Positions 18,652 to 26,572 of a DNA stretch of 64,000 nt are shown piece by piece. The stretch is from Acidobacteriota bacterium (GTDB taxonomy: Bacteria > Acidobacteriota > Thermoanaerobaculia > Multivoradales > SZUA-115). Position 1 is the stretch's first letter, and each line of letters begins with the position of its first letter. Both the position numbers and the translations under genes were made by a program. The notes beneath the pieces were generated by a model, which worked only from the letters and a program-made list of their open reading frames with translations, was not told the DNA's origin and ran no database searches. The stretch spans positions 18,101 through 82,100 of the forward strand of contig JAJRVQ010000138.1 of the NCBI GenBank assembly GCA_024277255.1, read 5' to 3'.

Positions 18652-18870
18652 TTAGTTGGTAGAGGGCGCTGCCGGTCCTGTGGATCCAGATTGGTCGCCT
18701 TGCTCTGGCTGGCTAGGATTGGCTCCCTTGGGTCCCTCCCGCCCGTCGTCCTCAACCGGTGTTGGAGTTGGAACTTGCGGCTCCTCCTCTTCCAGACGCC
18801 AAGCGGTGGAGGCCGTCGAATGATACCCGTTGGTCAGGGGCCTGAGTTCGGTCGGTTCGCTTCTGTGCAC
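18652..18870 (-). CDS. Small acidic, Pro/Ser/Gly-rich disordered protein downstream of TPR-CHAT
   Basis: This 72-residue protein starts at a GTG at 18870 with a strong AAGGAGG about 10 bases upstream, which is the main reason to accept it. It lacks hydrophobic segments and cysteine. Its centre is acidic (RLEEEEPQVPTPTPVEDD) and its tail is Gly/Ser/Pro/Gln-rich, so it is likely unfolded. It lies 117 bases after the TPR-CHAT stop on the same strand. The second CHAT locus at 45-49 kb also has small Pro/Ser-rich proteins directly downstream, so position rather than sequence links them. It might be a protease substrate, adaptor or decoy; no function is known. Confidence 0.6.
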   Translation of the reverse strand: MHRSEPTELRPLTNGYHSTASTAWRLEEEEPQVPTPTPVEDDGREGPKGANPSQPEQGDQSGSTGPAAPSTN

Positions 18871-18987
18871 GGTGTCTATCCTCCTTTTGGGCCAAGAAAA
18901 ACATCGGAAACGGTGCTCCCACGGCGGATTCCAGAGAATCCCTACCAGAGAGAACCCGCTTCTGGCCCAATTGTTTAGACGCGGGCT

Positions 18988-21900
18988 CTACCAATCTCCT
19001 CTCAAGACAAATCCGGCCCAGAAGAAGGGACGGTTTCCACCCTCTCGACCACGCAGGGTAAGTTGTGCTTGTTGCAGTGCCTCGGCCGGCCCCAGCCCCT
19101 CACCGTGCCAGAGGCGGAAGAAGGTCGAAACGAGGGTCGCCGAGGCCTCGTCGTCCACCTGCCAGAGACTTACCAGGGTCCGCGCGGCACCCGCCGAGAG
19201 AAAGCTGTGGGTCAAGCCCACCGGCCCTTCGCCGCTGATGGCCGGCCCCAGAGCACTCTCACAGGAGCTGAGCACCACCAACTCCGCCCGCAAGTCGAGG
19301 GTACCGATCTCGTAGGCATAGAGCGCCCCGTTCTGTACGCCGCCCTCGCGGTCGATCCGGGACAACTCCAGCCGCGAAAACTCCGGCTGTTGGCTGTGGC
19401 TTGCGCCGTGGGTCGAAAAGAGGAGTGCCCGATAGTCACCGAGATTCGACCGCAACACGGTCTGCTTGTTCGCCTCGAAGCCCAACAGGATGAGCCGATC
19501 CGCAGACGGAAACCCCGCCAGCACCTCTCTCGCTTCGCGCCCGGAGTTGGCCAGCCGAGGTAACTCCTCCGCCGAACCTTCGCGGAGAGGGGTTGCGGCA
19601 GCCGAACCCACCACAAGGTCCAACTCAGACTCCTCAGTCCTGGGGTCACCGCGACCGAAGACCGGATCGGCAATGACGGCGATCTGCTTCGGTGGGGGAG
19701 CGCAATCGAGAGAGCGACTACGCAGCCATTTGATCGAAGAAGCCGAGAGTGGATAGACCACCTGGTGCTCTTCGAGTAGAGAGTCCCCACCATCCAACGA
19801 ATCCGGATGGGGAAGCATCCCGATCGGGATGCCGTGCAGCGGACCATCGGCGACGATCGCCAAACGCTCTCGCCTGCCGAGCATCGACGCCACCGGCCCC
19901 AGGAGGGCCTTGCTGGTCCTCAAAAGAGCGTCGGCCAGCGCCCCTTGGACTTCCACTCGATAGCTTTGAGCCAACAGTTGCCGCAGCTCAGCAATGAGTT
20001 CCTTCAACTCCTCGGCCGCAGGAAGGGTGAAGACCTCGAACCTGTCATCGGTCACCGCCCAGAGGTAGCTTCGGGGGTCACCTAGATCGAACTGAAGGAG
20101 TAGAGTCTCCGCGTCGAGCACCTGACCCTGAATTTCCTCCAGGCGCAAGAAAGGACCATTTTCACTTGTTTGTTGACCGAAGTCACTCGCCATACGGAGC
20201 CGATCTCCTCTGCGGTATTCCTCCAATCCGTCGTCCAAGACTCGCTTGGCCAGCCCCTTCTCATCAGCGCTGGCCCCCACCGCCTTCAACCGTTGATTCT
20301 GAGCGATTGCTTCCGCCAAGTGAGTCATCTCGGTGTTCGGCAACGCGGCTCCTCCCTTGCAGCCCATACGTCTCTGATCTGACGCTGTCAAGGTGTCGAA
20401 CAGACGTCGAGCTCTCGACCGATCACTCAATTCGAAGAGCATCTTCTTCACTCCAGAGATCGGTCCCTCCTCTCTTGCTGCAATCAAACAAGAGTCAATG
20501 GCCAGCCCGAGATAGTCCGGACTAAACGAGAGAATCGAAGTCCGCAAATCGATGCGATCGGAGTTAAGACTCCTTGCTTCTCGTAGTTCTATCGCCTTTA
20601 GGGCAGCCAGGCAGGCTGAAGTATCGTTGCCACCCAAATGCCAGGCTCTGGAAAGTTGGTACCACGCGCCCTGCTCACCAAGTTGGTAGTCCACTTTCGC
20701 CGAATTCTTCCGGGCTTCAAGACCATAAGCAACCGCATCTTCAAACTTTCCCAGACCAATGTGCGTGGCGGTTAGGCCGAGCCATCCACGTATCTGTTGC
20801 CTAACATTCCTAGTCTTCTGGTATATCTCGATCGCTTCGGAGTACTGAACCGCAGAATCCTGATAGTGCCTTTCGACTAATTCTAGCTCCGCTTGAGTCA
20901 TCAAGACGCTAGCAAGGGCTTTCACATCGCCCGAAGAAACGGCAGCTCGCCTGGCACGCTCCAAAATATCTCTAGCAGCACCGAGTTGACCCGACCCTAG
21001 ATAAGCTCCTCCCATCGCTGACAAGACCTTGAGTTGTGCCCACTCCGGCCAAGCTTGTGAAACCTCTTCGTTGCGCAGCAACTCCTCCACTCGAGCGAAC
21101 TTGGCCGTTGCCTCATGAGGACGCCCCACATTCAGGTAAAGAGTGGCCAAGTTCCATAAGGCATAGGCCCCGCGGACAGGATCTCCATGGAGTTCCGAGT
21201 ACTCCACGACCTCGAACAGCGCCCGCTCGGCTTCCGCGAACTCACCGAGACCTAGATAGTCACCGCCGATGTTACTCATAACCTGCATGACTTGTACTTG
21301 GTTGCCAGCCCGCTCGTACCGTTCGAGCGCCTCAAGGTTCCAGCGCACAGCATCCAGCAAATCACCAGCTTCGGTCAGCAGATTGGCAATCTGAGAGCGA
21401 GCCCATGCTTGCCGAGTCAAATCAGTCGTCTGGTCAGCAACCTTGACCAGTCGCTGTAGCACCCTCAATTCTGCCTCGGGACGGACTATTTCGTCATAGA
21501 CCCAAGAAAGCCTTTCCAGGGCGACCATCGCTAGTTCGATCTCACCGAGATCTAGCAGGCCCTTCGCAGCCAGTTCATAGTCCTCGATCGCAAACTCCCG
21601 CAGATCCAGGGCTTCCGAGCCGCTCCGATCTCCCGCGGCTCTTCGGTAGCCGTCCGCCTCGGCAAAGCCACGAACCGCCGCGAATCGTTCTTCGTCCTCA
21701 GCCCGCGCCGCTTCCAAGCGAACTACGGCGAGCCCGTACTGACCCACGTCATCCTCCTCGTACCCCACCAAACGGAAGCGCAAGACTTCGTTTCGAGGAG
21801 CGATCCAGAGGAGTGGCTCCGGCCCTTGGTTATCGAAATCGAAGGTAAGCGTGACTCCGTCCTGCAACTCCACGGTCAGCGCCACATCGAGCCCCTCATC

Positions 21901-22185
21901 CTGGGTCGCCTCGATCTCGACGAATTCGCCCGCCTCCAGTTCAATCTCGTAGCAGTGGCGTTCGGATGGGCCGAGCTGCCGCTCGACCTTCTCACCCTTG
22001 GTCAGTCGGTGCACCTGGCCGCCAAGGCAGACCTCTTCTTGCCTCGGCTCCGGCTCGGCCACCGCCGCTTCCGCTTCCCCTTGCAGTGGTTTCGAGGCGG
22101 GCCGGCAGCCGGCAAGCCATGGGCTCGCCGCGAGCCAAACCACAAGGCAGGCCACTGAGCTGCCGACCGGCTTGAGTCTCACCAC
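18988..22185 (-). CDS. TPR-CHAT lipoprotein protease (separase-like caspase clan), locus 1
   Basis: The 1065-residue protein begins with a signal sequence ending in a lipobox (WLAGC), so it is probably anchored in the envelope. Residues about 55-155 look like a PPC-type beta-sandwich (GPSERHCYEIELEAGEFVEIEA). About ten TPR-like repeats follow from 190 to 560. The C-terminal 300 residues form a CHAT domain, with the catalytic His926 in LLFSTHGASHSQ and Cys975 in VVLSSCESALG. CHAT domains are caspase/separase-clan proteases. Start is one of two adjacent GTG codons at 22185 or 22182. It follows an anti-sigma gene by 25 bases and a sigma gene further up, so the protease is made under that sigma unit. 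Codon use in the TPR region is more AT-rich than in neighbours. Confidence 0.87.
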   Translation of the reverse strand: MVRLKPVGSSVACLVVWLAASPWLAGCRPASKPLQGEAEAAVAEPEPRQEEVCLGGQVHRLTKGEKVERQLGPSERHCYEIELEAGEFVEIEATQDEGLDVALTVELQDGVTLTFDFDNQGPEPLLWIAPRNEVLRFRLVGYEEDDVGQYGLAVVRLEAARAEDEERFAAVRGFAEADGYRRAAGDRSGSEALDLREFAIEDYELAAKGLLDLGEIELAMVALERLSWVYDEIVRPEAELRVLQRLVKVADQTTDLTRQAWARSQIANLLTEAGDLLDAVRWNLEALERYERAGNQVQVMQVMSNIGGDYLGLGEFAEAERALFEVVEYSELHGDPVRGAYALWNLATLYLNVGRPHEATAKFARVEELLRNEEVSQAWPEWAQLKVLSAMGGAYLGSGQLGAARDILERARRAAVSSGDVKALASVLMTQAELELVERHYQDSAVQYSEAIEIYQKTRNVRQQIRGWLGLTATHIGLGKFEDAVAYGLEARKNSAKVDYQLGEQGAWYQLSRAWHLGGNDTSACLAALKAIELREARSLNSDRIDLRTSILSFSPDYLGLAIDSCLIAAREEGPISGVKKMLFELSDRSRARRLFDTLTASDQRRMGCKGGAALPNTEMTHLAEAIAQNQRLKAVGASADEKGLAKRVLDDGLEEYRRGDRLRMASDFGQQTSENGPFLRLEEIQGQVLDAETLLLQFDLGDPRSYLWAVTDDRFEVFTLPAAEELKELIAELRQLLAQSYRVEVQGALADALLRTSKALLGPVASMLGRRERLAIVADGPLHGIPIGMLPHPDSLDGGDSLLEEHQVVYPLSASSIKWLRSRSLDCAPPPKQIAVIADPVFGRGDPRTEESELDLVVGSAAATPLREGSAEELPRLANSGREAREVLAGFPSADRLILLGFEANKQTVLRSNLGDYRALLFSTHGASHSQQPEFSRLELSRIDREGGVQNGALYAYEIGTLDLRAELVVLSSCESALGPAISGEGPVGLTHSFLSAGAARTLVSLWQVDDEASATLVSTFFRLWHGEGLGPAEALQQAQLTLRGREGGNRPFFWAGFVLRGDW

Positions 22186-22210
22186 GATGGAAAGTAGCGC
22201 CTACCGCGGA

Positions 22211-23041
22211 TCAAGGCTCGGCAGCCTGGGGGGTCAGTTCTATCTCGAAGACCAGTTCCGATGGATCCGCCGACTCTAGAGGATAGAGCTCAATGCGGTA
22301 CTTGCCGAGCCCGTGGATCGCCGGCCGCAGTTCGAAGGGTACGTTGCCCAGCGCGTCCGGCTGTGCTTCCCAAGGGTCCCAGAGCAGTGCGCCGGTCGAG
22401 TCTTTGGCTTCCACCCGGTACCTCTTGGCCCGGTTGGCGAAGGTCGGAAGCAAGATCAGCAATTTGCCGGCACTCGCGCTTACCTCGATGGTCTCCTGAC
22501 GTGGCGGGATGCCGCGAACCGCACTGGCGACGGTGTGGACCTGCGTGTCTGAAGTTGGGCGCTCGGATGGGGTTGGCGATGGACCGAAAAGGCCCAGCGA
22601 GAGTCCCAGAGCCAGTCCGAGGACCGCCGCTGCGGCGGCGGTGAGCCATCGGCGGCGGGTTGAGTCCGGCTTCGCCGTCAGCCTTCTCGCGATGGGAATC
22701 ACCGGAGCAGAATTGCTGGAATCGGATGAAATCTCGCCGCTCGAACTCGGATCCTCCGTACCATGGAGCTGCGCCGGCAACTCTCCGGCGGCCTGCAATT
22801 TCGCTCGAAGGGCCTTCCACTCCGCTGCCGGATCGCTCGTTGTCGTATCCAGCAACTCGGCGACAATCGCCGCGCAGTCACCACACAGGCTCAGGTGGCT
22901 GCCTACTTCCTCGCTCTGCTCCGGGCTCAGATCGCCTACGGCGTAGTCGGCGAGAGCAGAATGCGACGGGTGCTCCTCGCTCGATTCGGCCTGCGCCCAA
23001 GCGCGTAAGGCTGCGTCAATCAAGTTGTCGTCCTTAGTCAC
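22211..23041 (-). CDS. Membrane anti-sigma factor with zinc-finger head, locus 1
   Basis: The 276-residue protein begins with an anti-sigma zinc-finger head: HPSHSALADYAVGDL then HLSLCGDC, giving the His-x3-Cys-x2-Cys ligand pattern. A Ser-rich linker leads to one membrane helix (residues about 132-152). The outer part of about 120 residues resembles a beta-sandwich (SASAGKLLILLPTFANRAKRYRVEA, ending RIELYPLES). It lies 19 bases after the sigma gene and 25 bases before TPR-CHAT on the same strand, giving a sigma / anti-sigma / CHAT order. The periplasmic domain is a plausible signal sensor. The GTG at 23041 is the chosen start. The anti-sigma at 50.3-51.1 kb has the same architecture. Confidence 0.83.
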   Translation of the reverse strand: MTKDDNLIDAALRAWAQAESSEEHPSHSALADYAVGDLSPEQSEEVGSHLSLCGDCAAIVAELLDTTTSDPAAEWKALRAKLQAAGELPAQLHGTEDPSSSGEISSDSSNSAPVIPIARRLTAKPDSTRRRWLTAAAAAVLGLALGLSLGLFGPSPTPSERPTSDTQVHTVASAVRGIPPRQETIEVSASAGKLLILLPTFANRAKRYRVEAKDSTGALLWDPWEAQPDALGNVPFELRPAIHGLGKYRIELYPLESADPSELVFEIELTPQAAEP

Positions 23042-23060
23042 CGTGCCCCCATCCCCTGCC

Positions 23061-23669
23061 TCACTCCGCGCTCAACGGGCGCCTGCTCAGCTGTTGCCGT
23101 AGCCTTCTTCGCCCTTCGTGCAGCTGCGCCTTGACGGTTTCGATCGAGACTTTCAACAGACTCGCAATCCCCTGGTAGGAATACTCCTCGACTACTCGCA
23201 AGATCATACATTGGCGCATCTTCGGCGGAAGTTGGGTGATCGCCTCCATCAGCTGCACGACCGCCTCCCGCGCCAACAGGCCATCGAGGGCCAAGGTGCT
23301 GTTTCGACGATGGTGGGATGCCGCATGGAGAGTTTCCTCGCTTTGGCCCGAGAGTGACTCTTCGAGGCCGTCTCGTTTCTGCGCCCGGCCGTCACGCTGG
23401 TGGTTCTTCAGCGTGTTGCGGGCGATGGTGAGAACCCAAGAGCGAAAGTGACCCTCGTCCTTGAATGATCCTCGACCTGTAGAAACACGGAAGAACACAT
23501 CTTGGGTTAGATCGGCGCCATCTTCTGAAGAGATTCCCATCCGAGTGAAAAATCTTCGCACCACCGGCCGGTAGTGCTCGAAGAGCAATCGGTGGTTCTC
23601 TTCTGTAGCCTTGCCACCACTGAGCCGGCCGATCGCCGCCCGCAGCCGATCGGACTGGTTCTCGTTCAT
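23061..23669 (-). CDS. ECF-type RNA polymerase sigma factor, locus 1
   Basis: The 202-residue protein has sigma region 2 (LLFEHYRPVVRRFFTRMG, then DLTQDVFFRV and FRSWVLTIARNTLKNH) and region 4 (LPPKMRQCMILRVVEEYSYQ, then IASLLKVSIETVKAQLHEGR). Regions 1 and 3 are absent as in ECF factors. It heads the transcript that continues with the anti-sigma and TPR-CHAT genes, so these are its probable regulator and target. Autoregulation is likely but no promoter motif shared among these genes could be recognised by eye. The linker between regions 2 and 4 is long and polar. Confidence 0.9.
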   Translation of the reverse strand: MNENQSDRLRAAIGRLSGGKATEENHRLLFEHYRPVVRRFFTRMGISSEDGADLTQDVFFRVSTGRGSFKDEGHFRSWVLTIARNTLKNHQRDGRAQKRDGLEESLSGQSEETLHAASHHRRNSTLALDGLLAREAVVQLMEAITQLPPKMRQCMILRVVEEYSYQGIASLLKVSIETVKAQLHEGRRRLRQQLSRRPLSAE

Positions 23670-23909
23670 TACCCCCCCGGATGCGCCTTCAATCGTTGCA
23701 CAAAGACCCCAATTTCATCGTCTCGAAGCGACGCCGACCCACCATCGTCATCGCCGCATCCAATGCGAGGCATGCGCCCCGTTGAATATGAGACGGTAGA
23801 ACCGCGCAAGGCTACGCGCCATGGTTGACGCACCGCAACAAGAGTATTGCCATGCGCGTACCCATGCAACTCACTTCGCCGAACGTGCCGCCGGGAGGAT
23901 CGGCTAGGG

Positions 23910-24947
23910 TTACCCGATCTGCATGTCGACGTAATCGGGAAACGGCTGGATGTTGGTGAGGTCGTTCTCCAGCACCATGGCATCGCCTTGGCGACCGATC
24001 TCGCGAAAACCGGCGAACTTATAGGTCGCGAACATCATCCGGTTGCGGTCGTTGCGGACGAACTCGGCGCGCAGTGTCGCTCCGGCCTCCTTGGCCAGCT
24101 GCATGATGTAGTTGACAAGGATGGTTCCTACCCCTCGCGACATGACCCGGCAGGACATGAGCAGGAGCTTGAGGTTCCACTCGCTCTCACCGCACTCCAC
24201 CAGAACCAGGCCGATCTTGCCGTAAGTGCCGTAACGGTCGTCCAGACTGGCGATGAAGAGCTTGTGCCGTTCGGATTGGCGGAAGGCGTTGAGTTCGTCG
24301 TAGGAGTAGGTATAGCCGGTCGTATTCAGCTGGTGGGTACGAACGGTCAGTTCTTCGGCCCGCTTGAGATCGTCCTCTTGCGCCGGTGCGATGGAGAAGG
24401 ACATTTCGAGCTGAGCCAAGAACTCCTCGGCGGGACCGACGAAATCTTGCTCGGCGACGTTGCGCTCGGCGTCGGCCTGGTACATCTTGCGGCGGATCTT
24501 CGAGTCGTCGGTGATGAACCGCGGCATCATCTCCGGCATTTCCAGGATACGACTCACCTCGGCGGCGTCGATGGTCATCACCTGCGGGTGGATATTGGCC
24601 ACTTCGTCGCGTTCGAACGGCTGGTCGTCGATGAAGGCCACGGCGTCGAGGCCAATGTTGATCAGGCGGGCGATCTCTCCCACCGAGTGAGCCTTGGAAC
24701 CCCAGTTGATCTGCGGGTAGAGGAAGAAGTGATCCAGTCCCAGCTCTTTGAGCTTGGCCATCGCGTGATCGTGTTCGTTGCGACTGGCGATCGAGTGCAG
24801 AATGCCGCGGCCATCCAGCTGGCGCAGGACTTCCAGCGCTTCGGGACGTACCGTCACCGCCTCATCCTCGAGGAGAACACCGTCCCACAGGGTGTTGTCG
24901 AGGTCCCAGGCTAGGCACTTGATGACCGGACGCTCTTCGTTTCCCAC
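23910..24947 (-). CDS. FkbH-like HAD phosphatase / glyceryl-ACP synthase with GNAT-like C-domain
   Basis: FkbH-family enzymes take 1,3-bisphosphoglycerate, dephosphorylate it and load the glyceryl group onto an acyl carrier protein. The 345-residue protein has the HAD motif I CLAWDLDNTLWDGVL (DxDxT), a later HAD block AFIDDQPFERDEV and a C-terminal GNAT-like domain (RVMSRGVGTILVNYIMQLAKE). This HAD-IIIC/FkbH layout is distinctive. Start is a GTG at 24947, three bases after the ACP stop and with GGAGGGG upstream. The dedicated ACP and the 3-hydroxyacyl-CoA dehydrogenase-like gene come first on the same transcript, the same trio used in methoxymalonyl-ACP pathways. No polyketide synthase is in the window, so the product's use is unknown. 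Confidence 0.86.
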   Translation of the reverse strand: MGNEERPVIKCLAWDLDNTLWDGVLLEDEAVTVRPEALEVLRQLDGRGILHSIASRNEHDHAMAKLKELGLDHFFLYPQINWGSKAHSVGEIARLINIGLDAVAFIDDQPFERDEVANIHPQVMTIDAAEVSRILEMPEMMPRFITDDSKIRRKMYQADAERNVAEQDFVGPAEEFLAQLEMSFSIAPAQEDDLKRAEELTVRTHQLNTTGYTYSYDELNAFRQSERHKLFIASLDDRYGTYGKIGLVLVECGESEWNLKLLLMSCRVMSRGVGTILVNYIMQLAKEAGATLRAEFVRNDRNRMMFATYKFAGFREIGRQGDAMVLENDLTNIQPFPDYVDMQIG

Positions 24948-24950
24948 CCG

Positions 24951-25211
24951 CTACCCCTCCGCGGCCACCGCCGGCTGAGACGACTTGCGCTCCACCAGAG
25001 TCGCCATCGCCGTGATCGAACGGAAGTTGTCCAGATCCAGATCCTCGTCGGCGACCTGGATCCCGAACTCCTTCTCGAGAAAGTTCACCAACTGCATGGC
25101 GAGCAGCGAGTTGACGAAACCGAGGGCGAAGATGTCTTCATCATCCCCCACCTCACGGTTGCGAAAAAACCGGGTCAGAAATTCACGGATCTTGCTCTTC
25201 TTCTCATCCAT
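24951..25211 (-). CDS. Acyl carrier protein of the glyceryl-ACP cassette (FkbJ-like)
   Basis: The 86-residue protein is a free-standing carrier protein with the phosphopantetheine site in FALGFVNSLLAMQLV. The residue before the modified Ser is Asn rather than the usual Asp, as also seen in FkbJ-type carriers. Start is the ATG at 25211, 13 bases after the dehydrogenase stop, with GAAGAG just upstream; the frame runs further up but over the dehydrogenase gene. A tail of about 12 residues (QPAVAAEG) follows the domain. It is the predicted acceptor for the glyceryl group made by the FkbH-like enzyme directly downstream. Confidence 0.86.
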   Translation of the reverse strand: MDEKKSKIREFLTRFFRNREVGDDEDIFALGFVNSLLAMQLVNFLEKEFGIQVADEDLDLDNFRSITAMATLVERKSSQPAVAAEG

Positions 25212-25224
25212 CTCTTCATAGTCC

Positions 25225-26112
25225 TCAGGCGACGCCGTAGGTGAAAAAGCCCTCGCCGCTCTTGCGACCGAGCAAGCCCGCATCGACCATCTTCTTGAGC
25301 AGCGGGCAGGGACGGTACTTCGAATCGTTGTAGCTCTCGTAGAGGACCTCGACCGAATAGAGGATCGTGTCGAGGCCGATCAGGTCGGCGGTCGCCAGCG
25401 GACCCATCGCATGGCCGAAGCACTTGACGAACAGCCGATCGACATCTTCGGGGCTGGCGACACCGTCTTGCACCAGGTAGATCGCCTCGTTGACGGTCAG
25501 CATCAAGACCCGGTTGGAGACAAAGCCGGGAAGATCGTTGACCACGATCCCCTCTTTGCCCATCTGCGCCAGGAAGGCGAGTCCGGTCTCGATCGTCTGG
25601 TCCGTGGTGTGGTAGCCGCGGATCACCTCCGAGGTGTCCTTGAGCGGCACCGGATTCATGAAATGCATGCCGAGAACCGACTCGGGCCGTCCGGTCCAAC
25701 TGCCGATGCGAGTGATGGAAACACAGGAGGTGTTGGCCGCGAAGACAACTCCGGGGCGGCAGATCTCATCCAGCCGCCGGTAGATCGGCTCTTTGATCTC
25801 CGTCTTCTCGACCGCGTTCTCGACCACGAAGTCGGCGGCGCCGAAACCGTCGAGGCTGGTGGTGAACTCGATCCGCGACAGGGCTTCGTCCGCGCTGACC
25901 TTGGGAAAGCCCGCCAGCGCGGTCTTCTTGCCCAGCATGCCGCTGAAGCGCACATTTCTGGCGATCTCTTGGCTAGCCGCTTCCAGCGCCTCAGCCGAGA
26001 TATCCTGCAACAGGACCTGGTGGCCAGTCTGAGCCAGGTTCTGCGCCAAGCCGCGTCCCATGACTCCGGCGCCAACCACGCCGATGGTCTTCATCGCGGG
26101 CGAATCTCCCAT
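25225..26112 (-). CDS. 3-hydroxyacyl-CoA dehydrogenase family protein (FkbK-like)
   Basis: This 295-residue NAD(P)-dependent enzyme begins with the Rossmann motif IGVVGAGVMGRGLAQNLAQTG. It continues with the family blocks FVVENAVEKTEIK, FAANTSCVSITRI (catalytic Ser region), GMHFMNPVPLKDTSEVIRG with the catalytic His and NDLPGFVSNRVLM. By family it resembles 3-hydroxybutyryl-CoA dehydrogenase. The gene order with an ACP and an FkbH-like enzyme points to FkbK, which oxidises glyceryl-ACP at C3. Start ATG at 26112 has GGAGGTGGG about 5 bases upstream; an internal ATG at 26094 is possible. The FkbI dehydrogenase and FkbG methyltransferase of full methoxymalonyl pathways are absent here. Confidence 0.85.
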   Translation of the reverse strand: MGDSPAMKTIGVVGAGVMGRGLAQNLAQTGHQVLLQDISAEALEAASQEIARNVRFSGMLGKKTALAGFPKVSADEALSRIEFTTSLDGFGAADFVVENAVEKTEIKEPIYRRLDEICRPGVVFAANTSCVSITRIGSWTGRPESVLGMHFMNPVPLKDTSEVIRGYHTTDQTIETGLAFLAQMGKEGIVVNDLPGFVSNRVLMLTVNEAIYLVQDGVASPEDVDRLFVKCFGHAMGPLATADLIGLDTILYSVEVLYESYNDSKYRPCPLLKKMVDAGLLGRKSGEGFFTYGVA

Positions 26113-26572
26113 ATCCCACCTCCAGCAGGTCCTGTTCCAACACGTTTTAAACCAATTCGGCCCGGCGGGCGATCAAACCCGCGTAAGAACTCCGGTCATC
26201 CACCCACCGTTGGAGGCCAAAGTCAAACTTTCCCGTAGCGAGGCCCGGCCTCGATCTCCCCTAGGGTGCGCTTACCAGTGATTTTGTGGACAGGCAGCCC
26301 AGGTGGGCTCTTCGCCGTCCACACACAGCTTCAACCCTCTTCCGCACGCTGAGGGTCGCGACTCGGAGGGCAGGACGAAAGAGAGCAAGACGACAGGTTT
26401 CCGACTGTCGCCTTGCTTTGGCGGAGGTGCCGAGTGCTCGGCGCCGCTGAGGTTCCCAAGGGAGTAGGAAGTCCTGCGGCCTGATGAGCACTCTTCTCTT
26501 ATAAGGCGTCAAAAACCACCGATTCGTTTCACCTTTCAGTGAAAAAAATTTCCCGCCGACCCCATCACCGTT
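26113..26572. other. Intergenic region of 460 bases without a recognised gene
   Basis: The region separates the start of the FkbK-like gene from the end of the TlpA-like gene; both are on the minus strand, so it should hold the cassette promoter. I see no tRNA, riboswitch core or conserved reading frame. A short inverted repeat TTTCAC-N6-GTGAAA at 26527-26544 is followed on the plus strand by an A-run and preceded on the minus strand by a T-run, so it does not fit a terminator for either neighbour. An 83-codon frame at 26261-26512 (minus) has no ribosome binding site and an unlikely composition. Confidence 0.4.

Noticed and set aside
26261..26512. An 83-codon minus-strand frame in the intergenic region
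   Set aside because: No ribosome binding site, basic random-looking composition and no similarity.
26527..26544. TTTCAC/GTGAAA repeat as a terminator for the TlpA-like gene
   Set aside because: On the minus strand the T-run precedes rather than follows the stem, and the stem is only six AT-rich pairs.
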